DNA from: Firmicutes bacterium HGW-Firmicutes-1
GTDB lineage: Bacteria > Bacillota > Clostridia > Lachnospirales > Vallitaleaceae
Reading direction: 5' to 3'
NCBI GenBank assembly: GCA_002841625.1
Contig: PHAG01000017.1
Location: 1 to 45,867 of the forward strand
Length of the DNA: 45,867 nucleotides
The notes below the pieces were generated by a model, which was not told the origin of the DNA, did not search any database, and worked only from the letters and a program-made list of their open reading frames with translations. Both the position numbers and the translations under genes were made by a program. Below are positions 31,073 to 39,609 of this stretch, piece after piece (position 1 is the first letter of the stretch; every line of letters begins with the position of its first letter).

Positions 31073-32475
31073 GGCGGTCAATTAAGCTTAAAATATTAGC
31101 CTATTTTATGGGTGTAGTATTGATTGTTTTAGCTGTCATATGGGTTGGAATTAAGGTATATATTAAAGAATACTATTATGGTGAAAAAATTGAGGTTATG
31201 AAGGATACGGTGGATAACCTTAATGAAATTTTGCCTAGAGGTGGATATTCTTCTTTTGTACTTGAGGACCTAGAATACATAGGTTATAAGTTTGGCGGTA
31301 AGATTAGTATTTATGATGGAAACAGTATTGTAACCATTTTAAATAGAAATATAGATTATCATGAAGGTAAGATTATTCAAGAAATTGCCCACAAAGATAA
31401 TGTCGCATATATTCTTGAAACAGATTATCCAGTAAAAGGAACAAAGTGGTTATTATATGGGGAACAACTAGAAAATAACCAGTTTGCAATTCTTGAAATA
31501 CCAATAGAATCGATTGAAAATACTTTAGAAATAGTCGAGAAGTTTTTCTCCTATTTAGTATGGATTTCGATCGTTATTGCAGGAATTTTCTCTATTATTT
31601 TATCTAGAAATATATCAAAACCAGTTGCCCAGTTAAACCAAATAGCAAAGGAAATGGGTAAGCTTAATTTCAATAAAAAGTATAGCGGAAAGAGAAAGGA
31701 TGAAATTGGACAACTTGGAGATACGTTAAACGAAATTGCTACTAGGCTTGAAAAAACCATCTACGAATTACAGCTAGAACTTGACAAAGAAAAGCAGTTA
31801 GATATTTTGAGAAAAAGCTTCGTTGCACAAGTATCTCATGAGCTTCAAACACCATTATCAGTAATCAAAGGTTATATTGAAGCGCTCGAAGATGGCATAG
31901 TGGATACGGATGATGAAAGACAGTATTATTATGAAATAATTGAGGATGAAACCTCGAAAATGAGCAGAATGGTTAAAGAGCTATTAGATCTATCACAGCT
32001 TGAGGCGGGCAATTTTAAAATGAAAAAAGAGGCTCTAGATATAACAGATCTATTAGATGAGATTTCTAATAAGTATGAAAAAATTGCATCTGCAAAAAAC
32101 ATATCATGGATTTACAATAATATGAATGAAACGATCATCATTGAAGCGGATCCAATCAGAATAGAGCAAGCAATTACAAATATAATTAACAATGCATTTA
32201 AGCATACCGCATCGGATAATAAAATAACAGTTTGGACCAAAAAAGTAGACAAAAAGCTATTCATTACGATAGAAAATCAAGGGGACCTAATACCAGAAAA
32301 CCAATTAGATTATATTTGGGAAAGTTTTTACAAAGGAAATACAAGTATCAATAAGGGTGGAACAGGGTTAGGATTAGCAATCGCTGCCAACATTTTTAAG
32401 TACCATAAAATGGCTTACAGAGCCTATAATATTGAAGAAGGTGTTGCTTTTGAAATAGCTATAACGGTTGAATAA
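31069..32475 (+). CDS. Sensor histidine kinase
   Basis: A 468-aa membrane kinase. A transmembrane helix at about 10-30 is followed by an extracellular sensor of about 125 residues, a second helix at about 157-177, a HAMP domain (around residues 180-235), the dimerisation/phospho-acceptor domain with SHELQTPLSVIKGYIEAL (around residues 259-276) and an ATPase domain with N box NIINNAFKHT and G boxes DYIWESFYKG and GGTGLGLAIA. The H box reads HELQTP where HELRTP or HELKTP is usual. The sensor has no recognised ligand motif. Confidence 0.92.
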   Translation: MRRSIKLKILAYFMGVVLIVLAVIWVGIKVYIKEYYYGEKIEVMKDTVDNLNEILPRGGYSSFVLEDLEYIGYKFGGKISIYDGNSIVTILNRNIDYHEGKIIQEIAHKDNVAYILETDYPVKGTKWLLYGEQLENNQFAILEIPIESIENTLEIVEKFFSYLVWISIVIAGIFSIILSRNISKPVAQLNQIAKEMGKLNFNKKYSGKRKDEIGQLGDTLNEIATRLEKTIYELQLELDKEKQLDILRKSFVAQVSHELQTPLSVIKGYIEALEDGIVDTDDERQYYYEIIEDETSKMSRMVKELLDLSQLEAGNFKMKKEALDITDLLDEISNKYEKIASAKNISWIYNNMNETIIIEADPIRIEQAITNIINNAFKHTASDNKITVWTKKVDKKLFITIENQGDLIPENQLDYIWESFYKGNTSINKGGTGLGLAIAANIFKYHKMAYRAYNIEEGVAFEIAITVE

Positions 32476-32483
32476 TACCGCAG

Positions 32484-32505
32484 ATGTGATTACTTAATCA
32501 CATCA
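32484..32505. terminator. Hairpin at the kinase/Lrp convergent junction
   Basis: GATGTGATT (32484-32492) pairs with AATCACATC (32497-32505) around ACTT. It overlaps the last codons of the Lrp gene and there is no T-run, so terminator function is only likely from position. Confidence 0.4.
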
Positions 32506-32903
32506 ATAGACATATTAATTTTATAAAGACCAAATTTGAGAAGGCTATCAATTAGTTGGACGAGTGTTTCATTCGACGAGGACGATACTTTCAACATATA
32601 GCAGCCTTCTCCGCTAATTCTATGAGCTTCCTTTATTTCATCAGTTACACGTATAAAGTCTACAAATTCACTATGATTCAAGCTTTTCATAAATACAGTA
32701 ATATAGGCACTTATTGTATGACCTAATTTCTGCTCATTTACTGAGACAGTATAACCTTCAATAATGCCTTTTTTTTCCAATTCTTTCACGCGATTAGAAA
32801 CTGCTTGTCCTGTTAAATGAACCAAATCGCCTAAATCATTCCATTTCATACGCCCATCTTTTTTAAGATAGGTTATGATATCCAAATCTGTTTTATCAAG
32901 CAA
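32490..32903 (-). CDS. Lrp/AsnC family transcriptional regulator
   Basis: A 137-aa feast/famine regulator. The N-terminal helix-turn-helix (LDIITYLKKDGRMKWNDLG, then TGQAVSNRVKELEKKGIIEG) is followed by the ligand-binding RAM domain with ISAYITVFM and GEGCYMLKV. The TTG at 32903 follows AAAGGGG and gives the standard N-terminus; a TTG nine codons upstream has no ribosome binding site. It is divergent from the metallo-hydrolase gene and convergent with the kinase. A long inverted repeat in the divergent gap may be its binding site. The effector amino acid is unknown. Confidence 0.88.
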   Translation of the reverse strand: MLDKTDLDIITYLKKDGRMKWNDLGDLVHLTGQAVSNRVKELEKKGIIEGYTVSVNEQKLGHTISAYITVFMKSLNHSEFVDFIRVTDEIKEAHRISGEGCYMLKVSSSSNETLVQLIDSLLKFGLYKINMSIDVIK

Positions 32904-32942
32904 TGGTTTCGTTCCCCTTTCATAATTCAAGATTTACAATCC

Positions 32943-32977
32943 ATATACTTTTGTGGCACGAAACAAGAAAAGTATAT
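32943..32977. promoter_or_regulatory. Inverted repeat between the divergent Lrp and MBL genes
   Basis: ATATACTTTT (32943-32952) and AAAAGTATAT (32968-32977) are perfect inverted arms separated by 15 bp. The location in a 107-bp divergent promoter region beside an Lrp-type gene suggests an autoregulatory Lrp-like operator. Confidence 0.5.
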
Positions 32978-33009
32978 ACTTATATTATCATAAAACAATG
33001 GAGGTATAA

Positions 33010-33798
33010 ATGATGAAAATACAACTTATTCGGCATGCAATGGTTTTACTAAATTATAATGGTAAAAAAATCTTAACAGATCCAAGCTTTTCATCAAAGG
33101 GAAGCATGTCACCTGTTGAATGTGCTGAAAATGAAACATGGAATCCACTTGTAAATTTAACTATGTCAATTGAAGAATTGTCATCGGTGGACGCAATCAT
33201 GATTACACATATTCACAGAGATCATTTTGATGAAGAGGCTCAAAAACAATTGCCAAAAAATATAACAGTTTTTTGTCAACCAGACGATTATACAAATATT
33301 GTAGAAATGGGATTTGAAAAGGTTATAAAAATCGAAGATAGTTATAAATGGGAGGGAATTACGCTAATAAGAACAGAAGGAAAACATGGAAGAGGTGCGG
33401 TAGGAAAATTAATGGGAAAGGTATCAGGCTTTGTACTAACGGCAAAGATGGAAACATCTCTTTATATCTCAGGAGATACAATATGGTGTAAAGATGTAAA
33501 ACATGCACTAAATAAATATAAACCTGATATTTCTCTTTGCTATGCTGGTGCAGCAAGACTTCTGAAGGGAAAGCCCATAACAATGACTTTTGGTGATCTT
33601 AAATCAGTATGTAAGCATGCACCATATACAACTGTGATTGCCATTCATATGGACGCATGGAATCACTGCGAACTGACGAGAGAAAAATTAAAGGCACTGA
33701 TTAATAAATCATCTTACGAGGAGGATATTATCATTCCTCAAGATGGTGAGACCTTGTCATATGATAAAATGAATTTTATTTCGAAGTTTTTTGAGTAA
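33010..33798 (+). CDS. Metallo-beta-lactamase-fold hydrolase (UlaG-like)
   Basis: A 262-aa MBL-fold protein. It has the usual start (IQLIRHAMVLLNYNGKKILT, DPSFSS), the zinc motif THIHRDHFDE (around residues 64-73), the bridging aspartate in YISGDTIW (around residues 155-162) and a late IHMDAWNHC histidine (around residues 215-223). The shape is that of the UlaG-like branch, whose members cleave diverse small molecules or phosphodiesters; the substrate here is unknown. ATG at 33010 or 33013 follows GGAGG. It is divergent from the Lrp-type regulator, which may control it. Confidence 0.85.
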   Translation: MMKIQLIRHAMVLLNYNGKKILTDPSFSSKGSMSPVECAENETWNPLVNLTMSIEELSSVDAIMITHIHRDHFDEEAQKQLPKNITVFCQPDDYTNIVEMGFEKVIKIEDSYKWEGITLIRTEGKHGRGAVGKLMGKVSGFVLTAKMETSLYISGDTIWCKDVKHALNKYKPDISLCYAGAARLLKGKPITMTFGDLKSVCKHAPYTTVIAIHMDAWNHCELTREKLKALINKSSYEEDIIIPQDGETLSYDKMNFISKFFE

Positions 33799-33877
33799 TT
33801 GAAAAAATAGTATTGGTGTATTATGCATTATTTCAATTGTAAAGAAGAAAGGATATTGGTGAATTATTATTTTTTCG

Positions 33878-33906
33878 TTGATATATTTTTGAAATAGTGA
33901 TATATT
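33878..33906 (+). promoter_or_regulatory. Promoter of the nad operon
   Basis: TTGATA (33878-33883) and TATATT (33901-33906) are 17 bp apart; transcription would start near 33913. Confidence 0.75.
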
Positions 33907-33916
33907 GTATCCAACA

Positions 33917-33938
33917 TGTCTTTACAGGTGACAAGACA
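33917..33938. promoter_or_regulatory. Candidate NiaR/YrxA operator at nadA
   Basis: TGTCTT (33917-33922) and AAGACA (33933-33938) form a perfect inverted repeat with a 10-bp centre (22 bp total), lying just after the predicted transcription start and before the nadA ribosome binding site. The operon's last gene encodes a niacin-responsive repressor, which makes this the natural autoregulatory site. Confidence 0.6.
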
Positions 33939-33956
33939 GCGGAGGATCAAATTACG

Positions 33957-34862
33957 ATGCTAAATTATATAGAAGAAATCAAACGTTTAAAAGAAGAGAA
34001 AAATGCACACATTTTAGCACATTATTATCAACCAGACGAAGTACAAGAAATAGCAGATTATGTTGGCGATTCCTACTATTTAAGTAAAGTAGGCATGGAA
34101 TCTAATAAAGAGATCATCGTATTCTGTGGTGTAAGCTTCATGGCAGAGAGTGCAAAAATACTATCACCTCATAAAAAGGTGCTTCTTCCAAACCTGGAAG
34201 CCAAATGCTCTATGGTAGAATTGGCTACAAAGGAAAATGTACAAAAGATGAAGGATAAGTATCCTAATGCCAAGTTGGTAAGTTATATTAACTCATCGAC
34301 AGACGTCAAGTCCATATCAGATGCTTGCTGTACTTCTTCAAACGCATTAAAAATAGTACAAAACATTGATGCAGATGAGATTATTTTTGTTCCAGATAGG
34401 AATTTAGGGGAATACATACAAGAACAAGTACCAAATAAAAAACTAATTTTATGGGATGGGTTTTGCTGTGTACATCAAAGAATAAAAGCAGAAGAAATAA
34501 TAAAATATAAAGAAAGCCTAAGTTATGCAACCCAAGTATTGGTTCATCCAGAGTGTAATAAAGAGGCTAGAGCTACAGCTGATTACATTGGCAGCACCGG
34601 TCAAATCATAGAATATGCGGGAAAGAGTGATGCAAGTGATTTTATTATAGTTACTGAGGACGGCATACTATATCAATTAAACAAACAATACTCCAATAAG
34701 AAATTTCACAATTTAAATATTATATGTCAACCTATGAAACGAATTACCTTAAAGGATATTTATGACAGTCTAATGCAAGAAAAGCATGAGATTTTTCTAG
34801 AGGAAGAAACTAGAATGCAAGCTTATAAAGCTTTGATGAAAATGCATGAGCTGGGTAAGTAA
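33957..34862 (+). CDS. nadA: Quinolinate synthase
   Basis: A 301-aa iron-sulfur enzyme that condenses iminoaspartate with dihydroxyacetone phosphate. It has AHYYQPDEVQEIADYVGDS (around residues 20-38), cysteines in EAKCSMVE (around residue 83), SDACCTSSNA, GFCCVHQRI and HPECNKEA (around residue 197) suited to the [4Fe-4S] cluster, and ends normally. The frame is open from 33897, but the ATG at 33957 has GCGGAGG upstream and gives the standard start. It is first in nadA-nadB-nadC-niaR. Confidence 0.94.
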   Translation: MLNYIEEIKRLKEEKNAHILAHYYQPDEVQEIADYVGDSYYLSKVGMESNKEIIVFCGVSFMAESAKILSPHKKVLLPNLEAKCSMVELATKENVQKMKDKYPNAKLVSYINSSTDVKSISDACCTSSNALKIVQNIDADEIIFVPDRNLGEYIQEQVPNKKLILWDGFCCVHQRIKAEEIIKYKESLSYATQVLVHPECNKEARATADYIGSTGQIIEYAGKSDASDFIIVTEDGILYQLNKQYSNKKFHNLNIICQPMKRITLKDIYDSLMQEKHEIFLEEETRMQAYKALMKMHELGK

Positions 34863-34900
34863 TAGGATCGAATATAAAGAAACAACTAGAAGGTGAAGAA

Positions 34901-36208
34901 ATGAATGGAGATATTGATGTTATAATAGTCGGTACAGGCCTTGCAGGACTATACTGTGCGATGCATCTTAGAGAAGATTTGAAGGTTGTTTTACTGACTA
35001 ATTCAAAAACAAAAGATTGTAATACATATCTTGCACAAGGTGGAATAACGACTGTGTTAGATGAAGAGGACAAATCACTTTTTGTTGAAGATACATTAAA
35101 AGCGGGAATGTATAAAAATGTTAAGGAAGCGGTTGAAACCGTAGCAAATGAAGCGATGGATAACATTTTAACACTCAAAGAAATTGGTGTAGCCTTCGAT
35201 GAGAAAGGAAATGGTTTCGATTATACCTCAGAGGGAGGCCATAGTGTCAATCGGATTGTACATTGTGCTGATTTAACCGGTAAAAGAGTTTTTGAAACGG
35301 TACTAGGATATGTACAAAAAAAGAAAAATATTTCGATATATGAAGACATTGCTCTGGTTGATATAATTGTTGAAGAGGATACCTGTAAAGGGGTACTTAT
35401 ATTAAAAGACAACGAACCACAAGCAATCTATAGTAAGAGGACCGTACTTGCTACGGGAGGTATCGGTGGTCTATTTAAAAGGTCAACGAATCAAAGGGAT
35501 CTTAAGGGTGTTGCTACTGCAATTGCTATTAGACACGGTATAGAAATAAAAGATACAGAATGTATTCAATATCATCCAACAGGGTTATATGATCCGGACC
35601 ATAGAGAAAAACATTTTCTAATTTCCGAATCCTTACGAGGAGAAGGAGCTAAGTTAATTAACATACAAGGCAATCGGTTTATAGATGAATTATTACCTAG
35701 AAATGTAGTTACAAAAGCAATGCTAGAGGAACAGAAAGTAACGAATAGTGAATTTCAATATTTAGATATCTCATTTAAAGATGAAAAATATTTGAAAAAT
35801 AGGTTCCCCCTCATTTATAATGAATGTAAGGAGCGGGGGATTGATATCACGAAAGGACCTATACCAGTAACACCTGTACAACATTATGCTATGGGTGGTA
35901 TCGGGGTTAATCTGGATTCTCAAACATCGATGCAAAACTTATATGCATGTGGGGAATGTAGCTGTACAGGGCTTCATGGAGCAAATAGGATGGCAAGTAA
36001 TTCCTTGCTAGAGGCATTGGTATTTTCAAGACGAGCTGCTCTGCAAATAAATATTAAAATAAATGAAGCAGATAACAAATATATGAAAACTCCTATTTTA
36101 ATAGATAGAGATCAGGTTCAAGTTTTACTGAAACAAAATGAAGAAATTATTATTGAGCATATAAAAAAAGTTAGAGGAGATTTAATTTATGAATTGGTTG
36201 AATATTGA
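34901..36208 (+). CDS. nadB: L-aspartate oxidase (short form)
   Basis: A 435-aa flavoprotein that oxidises aspartate to iminoaspartate for NadA. It has the FAD motif VIIVGTGLAGLYCAMHL (around residues 6-22), AQGGITTVL, the active-site region QYHPTGLYDP and HYAMGGIGVNLDSQTSM, then LYACGECSCTGLHGANRMAS (around residues 346-365). It is about 90-100 residues shorter than typical NadB (around 530 aa), lacking most of the C-terminal helical domain while both catalytic domains look complete. It overlaps nadC by 20 bp. Fumarate reductase flavoproteins are related, but the operon settles the role. Confidence 0.92.
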   Translation: MNGDIDVIIVGTGLAGLYCAMHLREDLKVVLLTNSKTKDCNTYLAQGGITTVLDEEDKSLFVEDTLKAGMYKNVKEAVETVANEAMDNILTLKEIGVAFDEKGNGFDYTSEGGHSVNRIVHCADLTGKRVFETVLGYVQKKKNISIYEDIALVDIIVEEDTCKGVLILKDNEPQAIYSKRTVLATGGIGGLFKRSTNQRDLKGVATAIAIRHGIEIKDTECIQYHPTGLYDPDHREKHFLISESLRGEGAKLINIQGNRFIDELLPRNVVTKAMLEEQKVTNSEFQYLDISFKDEKYLKNRFPLIYNECKERGIDITKGPIPVTPVQHYAMGGIGVNLDSQTSMQNLYACGECSCTGLHGANRMASNSLLEALVFSRRAALQINIKINEADNKYMKTPILIDRDQVQVLLKQNEEIIIEHIKKVRGDLIYELVEY

Positions 36209-37025
36209 TGAATTATTAATCAAGGCGATTAATGAAGATGCTCTGTATGGGGATATTACTACGAGTTCAATCGTAGATAAGAACAGTAAGAGTAGTGTGG
36301 ACTTAATTGTAAAAGAAGAAGGAATTATTGCTGGGTTAGATGTTTTTAAAAGAGTTTTTGAGTTGTTAGGTGATGTAGAAGTTGAAACGCATGTAAAAGA
36401 TGGGGACAAAGTATCTCCTTCTCAAGTAATTGGAAAGCTTAGAGGCTCAACTCATAATATTTTAGTAGGTGAAAGACTGGCATTAAATCTTATTCAAAGA
36501 ATGAGTGGAATAGCTACTACTACGAATAAACTTGTTGAGTTAGTTAAAGATACGAATACAAAAGTATTAGATACTAGAAAGACCACTCCAAACTTAAGAA
36601 TGCTTGAAAAATATGCAGTAAAAGTTGGAGGAGGTTCTAATCACAGATATAATCTTTCGGATGGTGTTTTGATTAAGGATAATCATATTGGTGCAGCAGG
36701 TGGAATTAAAAATGCCGTAGATAAGGTGAGAGCTCAAGTATCTTTTGTAAGAAAAATCGAAGTAGAAACAGAAAGCTTAGAACAAGTACAAGAAGCCCTT
36801 GACGCAGGCGCAGATATCATTATGCTTGATAATATGACCACAAATATAATGAAACAAGCGGTAGAATTAATTGGTAAAAGAGCTTTAACGGAGGCTTCAG
36901 GCAATGTAAATAGTTCAAATATTAAAGAAATTGCTGATACAGGGGTTGATTTTATATCTATAGGTATGTTAACTCATTCTGTTTCATCATTAGACATTAG
37001 CATGAAAAATTTAGTCATTGAATAA
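36189..37025 (+). CDS. nadC: Nicotinate-nucleotide pyrophosphorylase (carboxylating)
   Basis: A 278-aa phosphoribosyltransferase that converts quinolinate to nicotinate mononucleotide. It has EDALYGDITTSSI (around residues 16-28), GERLALNLIQRMSGIAT (around residues 95-111), LDTRKTTPNLRMLEKYAVK (around residues 132-150), GGGSNHRYNLSDGVLIKDNH (around residues 152-171) and IMLDNM. It starts inside the end of nadB after GAGGAG, a sign of coupled translation, and is complete. It completes the de novo aspartate route to NAD. Confidence 0.96.
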   Translation: MNWLNIDELLIKAINEDALYGDITTSSIVDKNSKSSVDLIVKEEGIIAGLDVFKRVFELLGDVEVETHVKDGDKVSPSQVIGKLRGSTHNILVGERLALNLIQRMSGIATTTNKLVELVKDTNTKVLDTRKTTPNLRMLEKYAVKVGGGSNHRYNLSDGVLIKDNHIGAAGGIKNAVDKVRAQVSFVRKIEVETESLEQVQEALDAGADIIMLDNMTTNIMKQAVELIGKRALTEASGNVNSSNIKEIADTGVDFISIGMLTHSVSSLDISMKNLVIE

Positions 37026-37048
37026 AAAAAATAAGGAAGGTGAAGTGT

Positions 37049-37558
37049 TTGGAAGGAAAAGCTAGAAGAGATGCTATAGTAAAAGAATTGTTTCATCAAA
37101 AAGATCCTGTTACAGGCACCTCACTTGCTAAGAAGTATGGTGTTAGCAGACAAGTTATTGTTCAAGATATTGCATTGTTAAGAGCGCAAGGAGTAAATGT
37201 GGTTTCAACAGCGGAAGGGTACATGCCATCTATAGTAAAAGAAGAGACATTTAAGCGAGCGTTTTCAGTTAAGCATTCAATCAGTCAAATTGAGGACGAA
37301 TTAAATACCATTGTAGATATTGGGGGCAATGTTATGAATGTCATTGTTAGCCATCCAATTTATGGGGAAATATCAGTTGATATGATGATAAGTTCAAGAA
37401 GAAGTGTAGCAAAGTTTATGGAAAAGTTAAAAGACAAGGATTTTGTACCGCTAATGAATTTAACTGGTGGAGATCATATACATATTATAGAAGCAGAAGA
37501 TGATGAAACGCTAGATGAAATTGAAAGAGAATTATCAATAAAAGGATATTTGATTTAA
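37049..37558 (+). CDS. niaR: NiaR/YrxA-type niacin-responsive repressor
   Basis: A 169-aa regulator with an N-terminal helix-turn-helix (GTSLAKKYGVSRQVIVQDIA, around residues 24-43) and a C-terminal 3H domain, named for conserved histidines, here in KHSISQIEDEL, VSHPIYGEI and GGDHIHIIE. B. subtilis YrxA (NiaR) represses nadABC when nicotinic acid is available. A TTG at 37049 has AAGGAAGG eight bases upstream and was chosen over GTG at 37040, which lies in that site. It ends the nadABC operon, and a palindrome at the nadA promoter is its likely site. Confidence 0.9.
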   Translation: MEGKARRDAIVKELFHQKDPVTGTSLAKKYGVSRQVIVQDIALLRAQGVNVVSTAEGYMPSIVKEETFKRAFSVKHSISQIEDELNTIVDIGGNVMNVIVSHPIYGEISVDMMISSRRSVAKFMEKLKDKDFVPLMNLTGGDHIHIIEAEDDETLDEIERELSIKGYLI

Positions 37559-37564
37559 CCGAAT

Positions 37565-37622
37565 GGAAGCGAAACTTGCATTCGGTGCATAACTGTAGCG
37601 AATGCGGAGGTTTTGTAACATT
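37565..37622. repeat. GTAACATT dispersed repeat, copy 2
   Basis: About 50 of 59 bases match 9255-9313, including AGCGAATGCGGAGG followed by TTTTGTAACATT. It contains a stem CCGAATG / CATTCGG around 37559-37583. It begins within a few bases of the niaR stop, as the other copies do after their genes. Confidence 0.7.
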
Positions 37623-37635
37623 AAATCATAAATAG

Positions 37636-37678
37636 AAAAAGGCTTCGTCTCACATTTATGAGGCAAAGCCTTTTTTTT
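37636..37678. terminator. Bidirectional terminator after niaR
   Basis: AAAGGCTT (37638-37645) pairs with AAGCCTTT (about 37665-37672), with an inner CTCA/TGAG stem and A- and T-runs on both sides. It overlaps the stop of the convergent lipoprotein gene and serves both. Confidence 0.85.
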
Positions 37679-38810
37679 ATTTTATGGTATACGTTGCGGT
37701 ATATTCTTTACTATAAGTCCAGAAGTCATAAATGACGGCTCTAAGATTATACTCTCCTTGCGTTAACTCGATACCATGGTCAGGGTAATAATAAATACCA
37801 TTATCAATCGGATCCGAACCATCCAATGTATATAAAACATCGTTATTCATAGGATCAAATCCAGAGAAGTAAATTGTATAGGGACCGGTATATGTACCAC
37901 TATCTGCACTTGCAGTTGGAGCTGGAGCAGCTTCAACAATATAATCAGTAATTCCTTCAGCGCTAAATAACCCACTTGAAGAATCGTAAATAACTGCTTT
38001 TAATTCATAGTGTCCAGTTGGCAAATATACGCCGTCCTCAGGGTAGTAGGATAAACCATTTGTTTTTGGATCTGTACCATCTGAAGTATAGTATATAGTT
38101 TGAGTATTGGCATTGAACCCTTTAAAAGTTACAACAAGTGGTGAAGGATATGTTCCACTAATTGGATCTACACTTGGCGCATCTGGTATGTCCGCAATAT
38201 TTACAAAAGCAGTGCTTTCTTCGCCTTTAATACCATATTTGTTTATTGCAGCAACAGTTAAAGTAAAGGAGCCTTCCGTGTCAAATACAATACCTTTTTT
38301 GTACAATTTATCTGTTGCAGTCACCTTCTTTTCATTTAAGTTATAATAGACATTAACTCCTTTTGGAACATCAATTTCTTGGGTAGAATCAACGGTATAG
38401 GACATGTAATCCATATTTGATATATCTATTTTGGGTGGTTGTACCTTTTCATACCAGGAACCTAAGCCACCTTCTTCCTTAACGATATCATCTGCATATT
38501 CTTGATATTCTTCAATTACAGCAGCATAATCATCGTCTTTATCATCATAATTTTCTTCAATTATTCCAAACAATTCTTCTAAGGTATCCTCTGCATCCTT
38601 ATATTCATCATCCTTGATTTGGGCTTTGATTTTTCCGTACCAAGCTTCATAATTTGTCTCGTCCTTCTCAATCAGCTCTTCAAATACTTCAATTGCTTCA
38701 ATGTATTTCTTTTCACTGAGTAGCTTTTTGCCTTTTTCAACAGTAGCTCCACCACAAGATGTAAATAGTAAAACAAATGAAAGGATTACGACTACAACTA
38801 TTTTCTTCAT
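37677..38810 (-). CDS. Lipoprotein with TPR-like region and chitobiase C-terminal-like repeats
   Basis: A 377-aa exported lipoprotein. A lysine-led signal peptide ends in LLFTSC (C19). A helical, TPR-like part (around residues 22-115; YIEAIEVFEELIEKDETNYE) is followed by a degenerate strand-rich region and two clear repeats of about 85-90 residues resembling the CHB_HEX C-terminal domain: YYTSDGTDPKTNGLSYYPED with LPTGHYELKAVIYD, and LYTLDGSDPIDNGIYYYPDH with LTQGEYNLRAVIYD. These repeats are common in surface proteins and usually structural or glycan-associated. No catalytic domain is present. It would be anchored outside the membrane; function unknown. Confidence 0.82.
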   Translation of the reverse strand: MKKIVVVVILSFVLLFTSCGGATVEKGKKLLSEKKYIEAIEVFEELIEKDETNYEAWYGKIKAQIKDDEYKDAEDTLEELFGIIEENYDDKDDDYAAVIEEYQEYADDIVKEEGGLGSWYEKVQPPKIDISNMDYMSYTVDSTQEIDVPKGVNVYYNLNEKKVTATDKLYKKGIVFDTEGSFTLTVAAINKYGIKGEESTAFVNIADIPDAPSVDPISGTYPSPLVVTFKGFNANTQTIYYTSDGTDPKTNGLSYYPEDGVYLPTGHYELKAVIYDSSSGLFSAEGITDYIVEAAPAPTASADSGTYTGPYTIYFSGFDPMNNDVLYTLDGSDPIDNGIYYYPDHGIELTQGEYNLRAVIYDFWTYSKEYTATYTIK

Positions 38811-38931
38811 CTTGAAACCTCCAAAATTTTTATCCTATAATAGTATAGCAGGAATGTTATTCGTAATTAAAGTGGGCTTTCCTGTCATGTTCAGTGCAAA
38901 GCCACTTAATTCTTTATAATCCCTGTATATG

Positions 38932-38980
38932 CAATTGGAAAAGCGGCAGAAAGTGATTGGTGCGTAGCCGGTTTTCTTTA
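38932..38980. repeat. CAATTGG dispersed repeat, copy 2
   Basis: CAATTGGAAAAGCGGCAGA (38932-38950) is identical to the end at 24526, and GCGTAGCCGGTTTTCTTT (about 38962-38979) differs from the other copy's right end at two places. The centre is about 10 nt here and about 50 nt there. It sits downstream of yyaC and upstream of the lipoprotein gene (both minus strand). Confidence 0.65.
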
Positions 38981-39036
38981 TTTAATTATAGGATAATTTG
39001 AAAAAGTTGTCAATTTATGGGACGATTAAATGTTGC

Positions 39037-39609
39037 TTATGATACAGAATATTTGTAATTTGTAAAAGCACGTCTTAAGCCAATTACAATGAAGTCAGCC
39101 ATTTCCATAACGGTATTTAAACGTGTGTTTTGCAATACCTTCATATCCATAAAGCCGCTGAAATTTACGATGCCAGTAATATAAATGTCCCCAACAGGAG
39201 GAAGTACCTTATTCACGCCAGAACCTGGGGAGAGGGAACCTTCGCCTAAATTAACCAATCCAATATGATTGGTTTTTCCTAAGCAAGCATCGATGGCAAT
39301 GATTAAAGAATTTCGATGCACTTTTTCTATGTGAAGAACTGTCTCTTCAATATTCTTCGCATGAATTGGATCAGATAGCGTGCCATAGATGATAATATTT
39401 TCAAAAGAAAAGCTCTTGAGCTTATAACCAATGATAGGGCCTAAACAATCTCCAGTTGCTCTATCAGTACCAATGCATAATACAACAATGGGGTGATGAC
39501 CGGTATTCTTTTGCTTAATTAATAATGTAAGTGCATTTGTAAATTGGTGAATAGAAGTTTTATCTTTTGTGTTAAAATATAGACTTTTAGTTGCTTCAGC
39601 TAATTTCAT
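39037..39609 (-). CDS. yyaC: Spore protease-like protein YyaC
   Basis: A 190-aa protein of the YyaC/DUF1256 family, related in fold to germination protease and hydrogenase maturation proteases. It shows VVLCIGTDRATGDCLGPIIG (around residues 43-62), YGTLSDPIHAKN (around residues 74-85), IAIDACLGK (around residues 103-111), SPGSGVNKVLPPVGDIYITG (around residues 127-146). It is found in spore formers and is often made in the sporangium; its substrate is not established. GGAGG precedes the ATG. It appears monocistronic. Confidence 0.9.
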   Translation of the reverse strand: MKLAEATKSLYFNTKDKTSIHQFTNALTLLIKQKNTGHHPIVVLCIGTDRATGDCLGPIIGYKLKSFSFENIIIYGTLSDPIHAKNIEETVLHIEKVHRNSLIIAIDACLGKTNHIGLVNLGEGSLSPGSGVNKVLPPVGDIYITGIVNFSGFMDMKVLQNTRLNTVMEMADFIVIGLRRAFTNYKYSVS

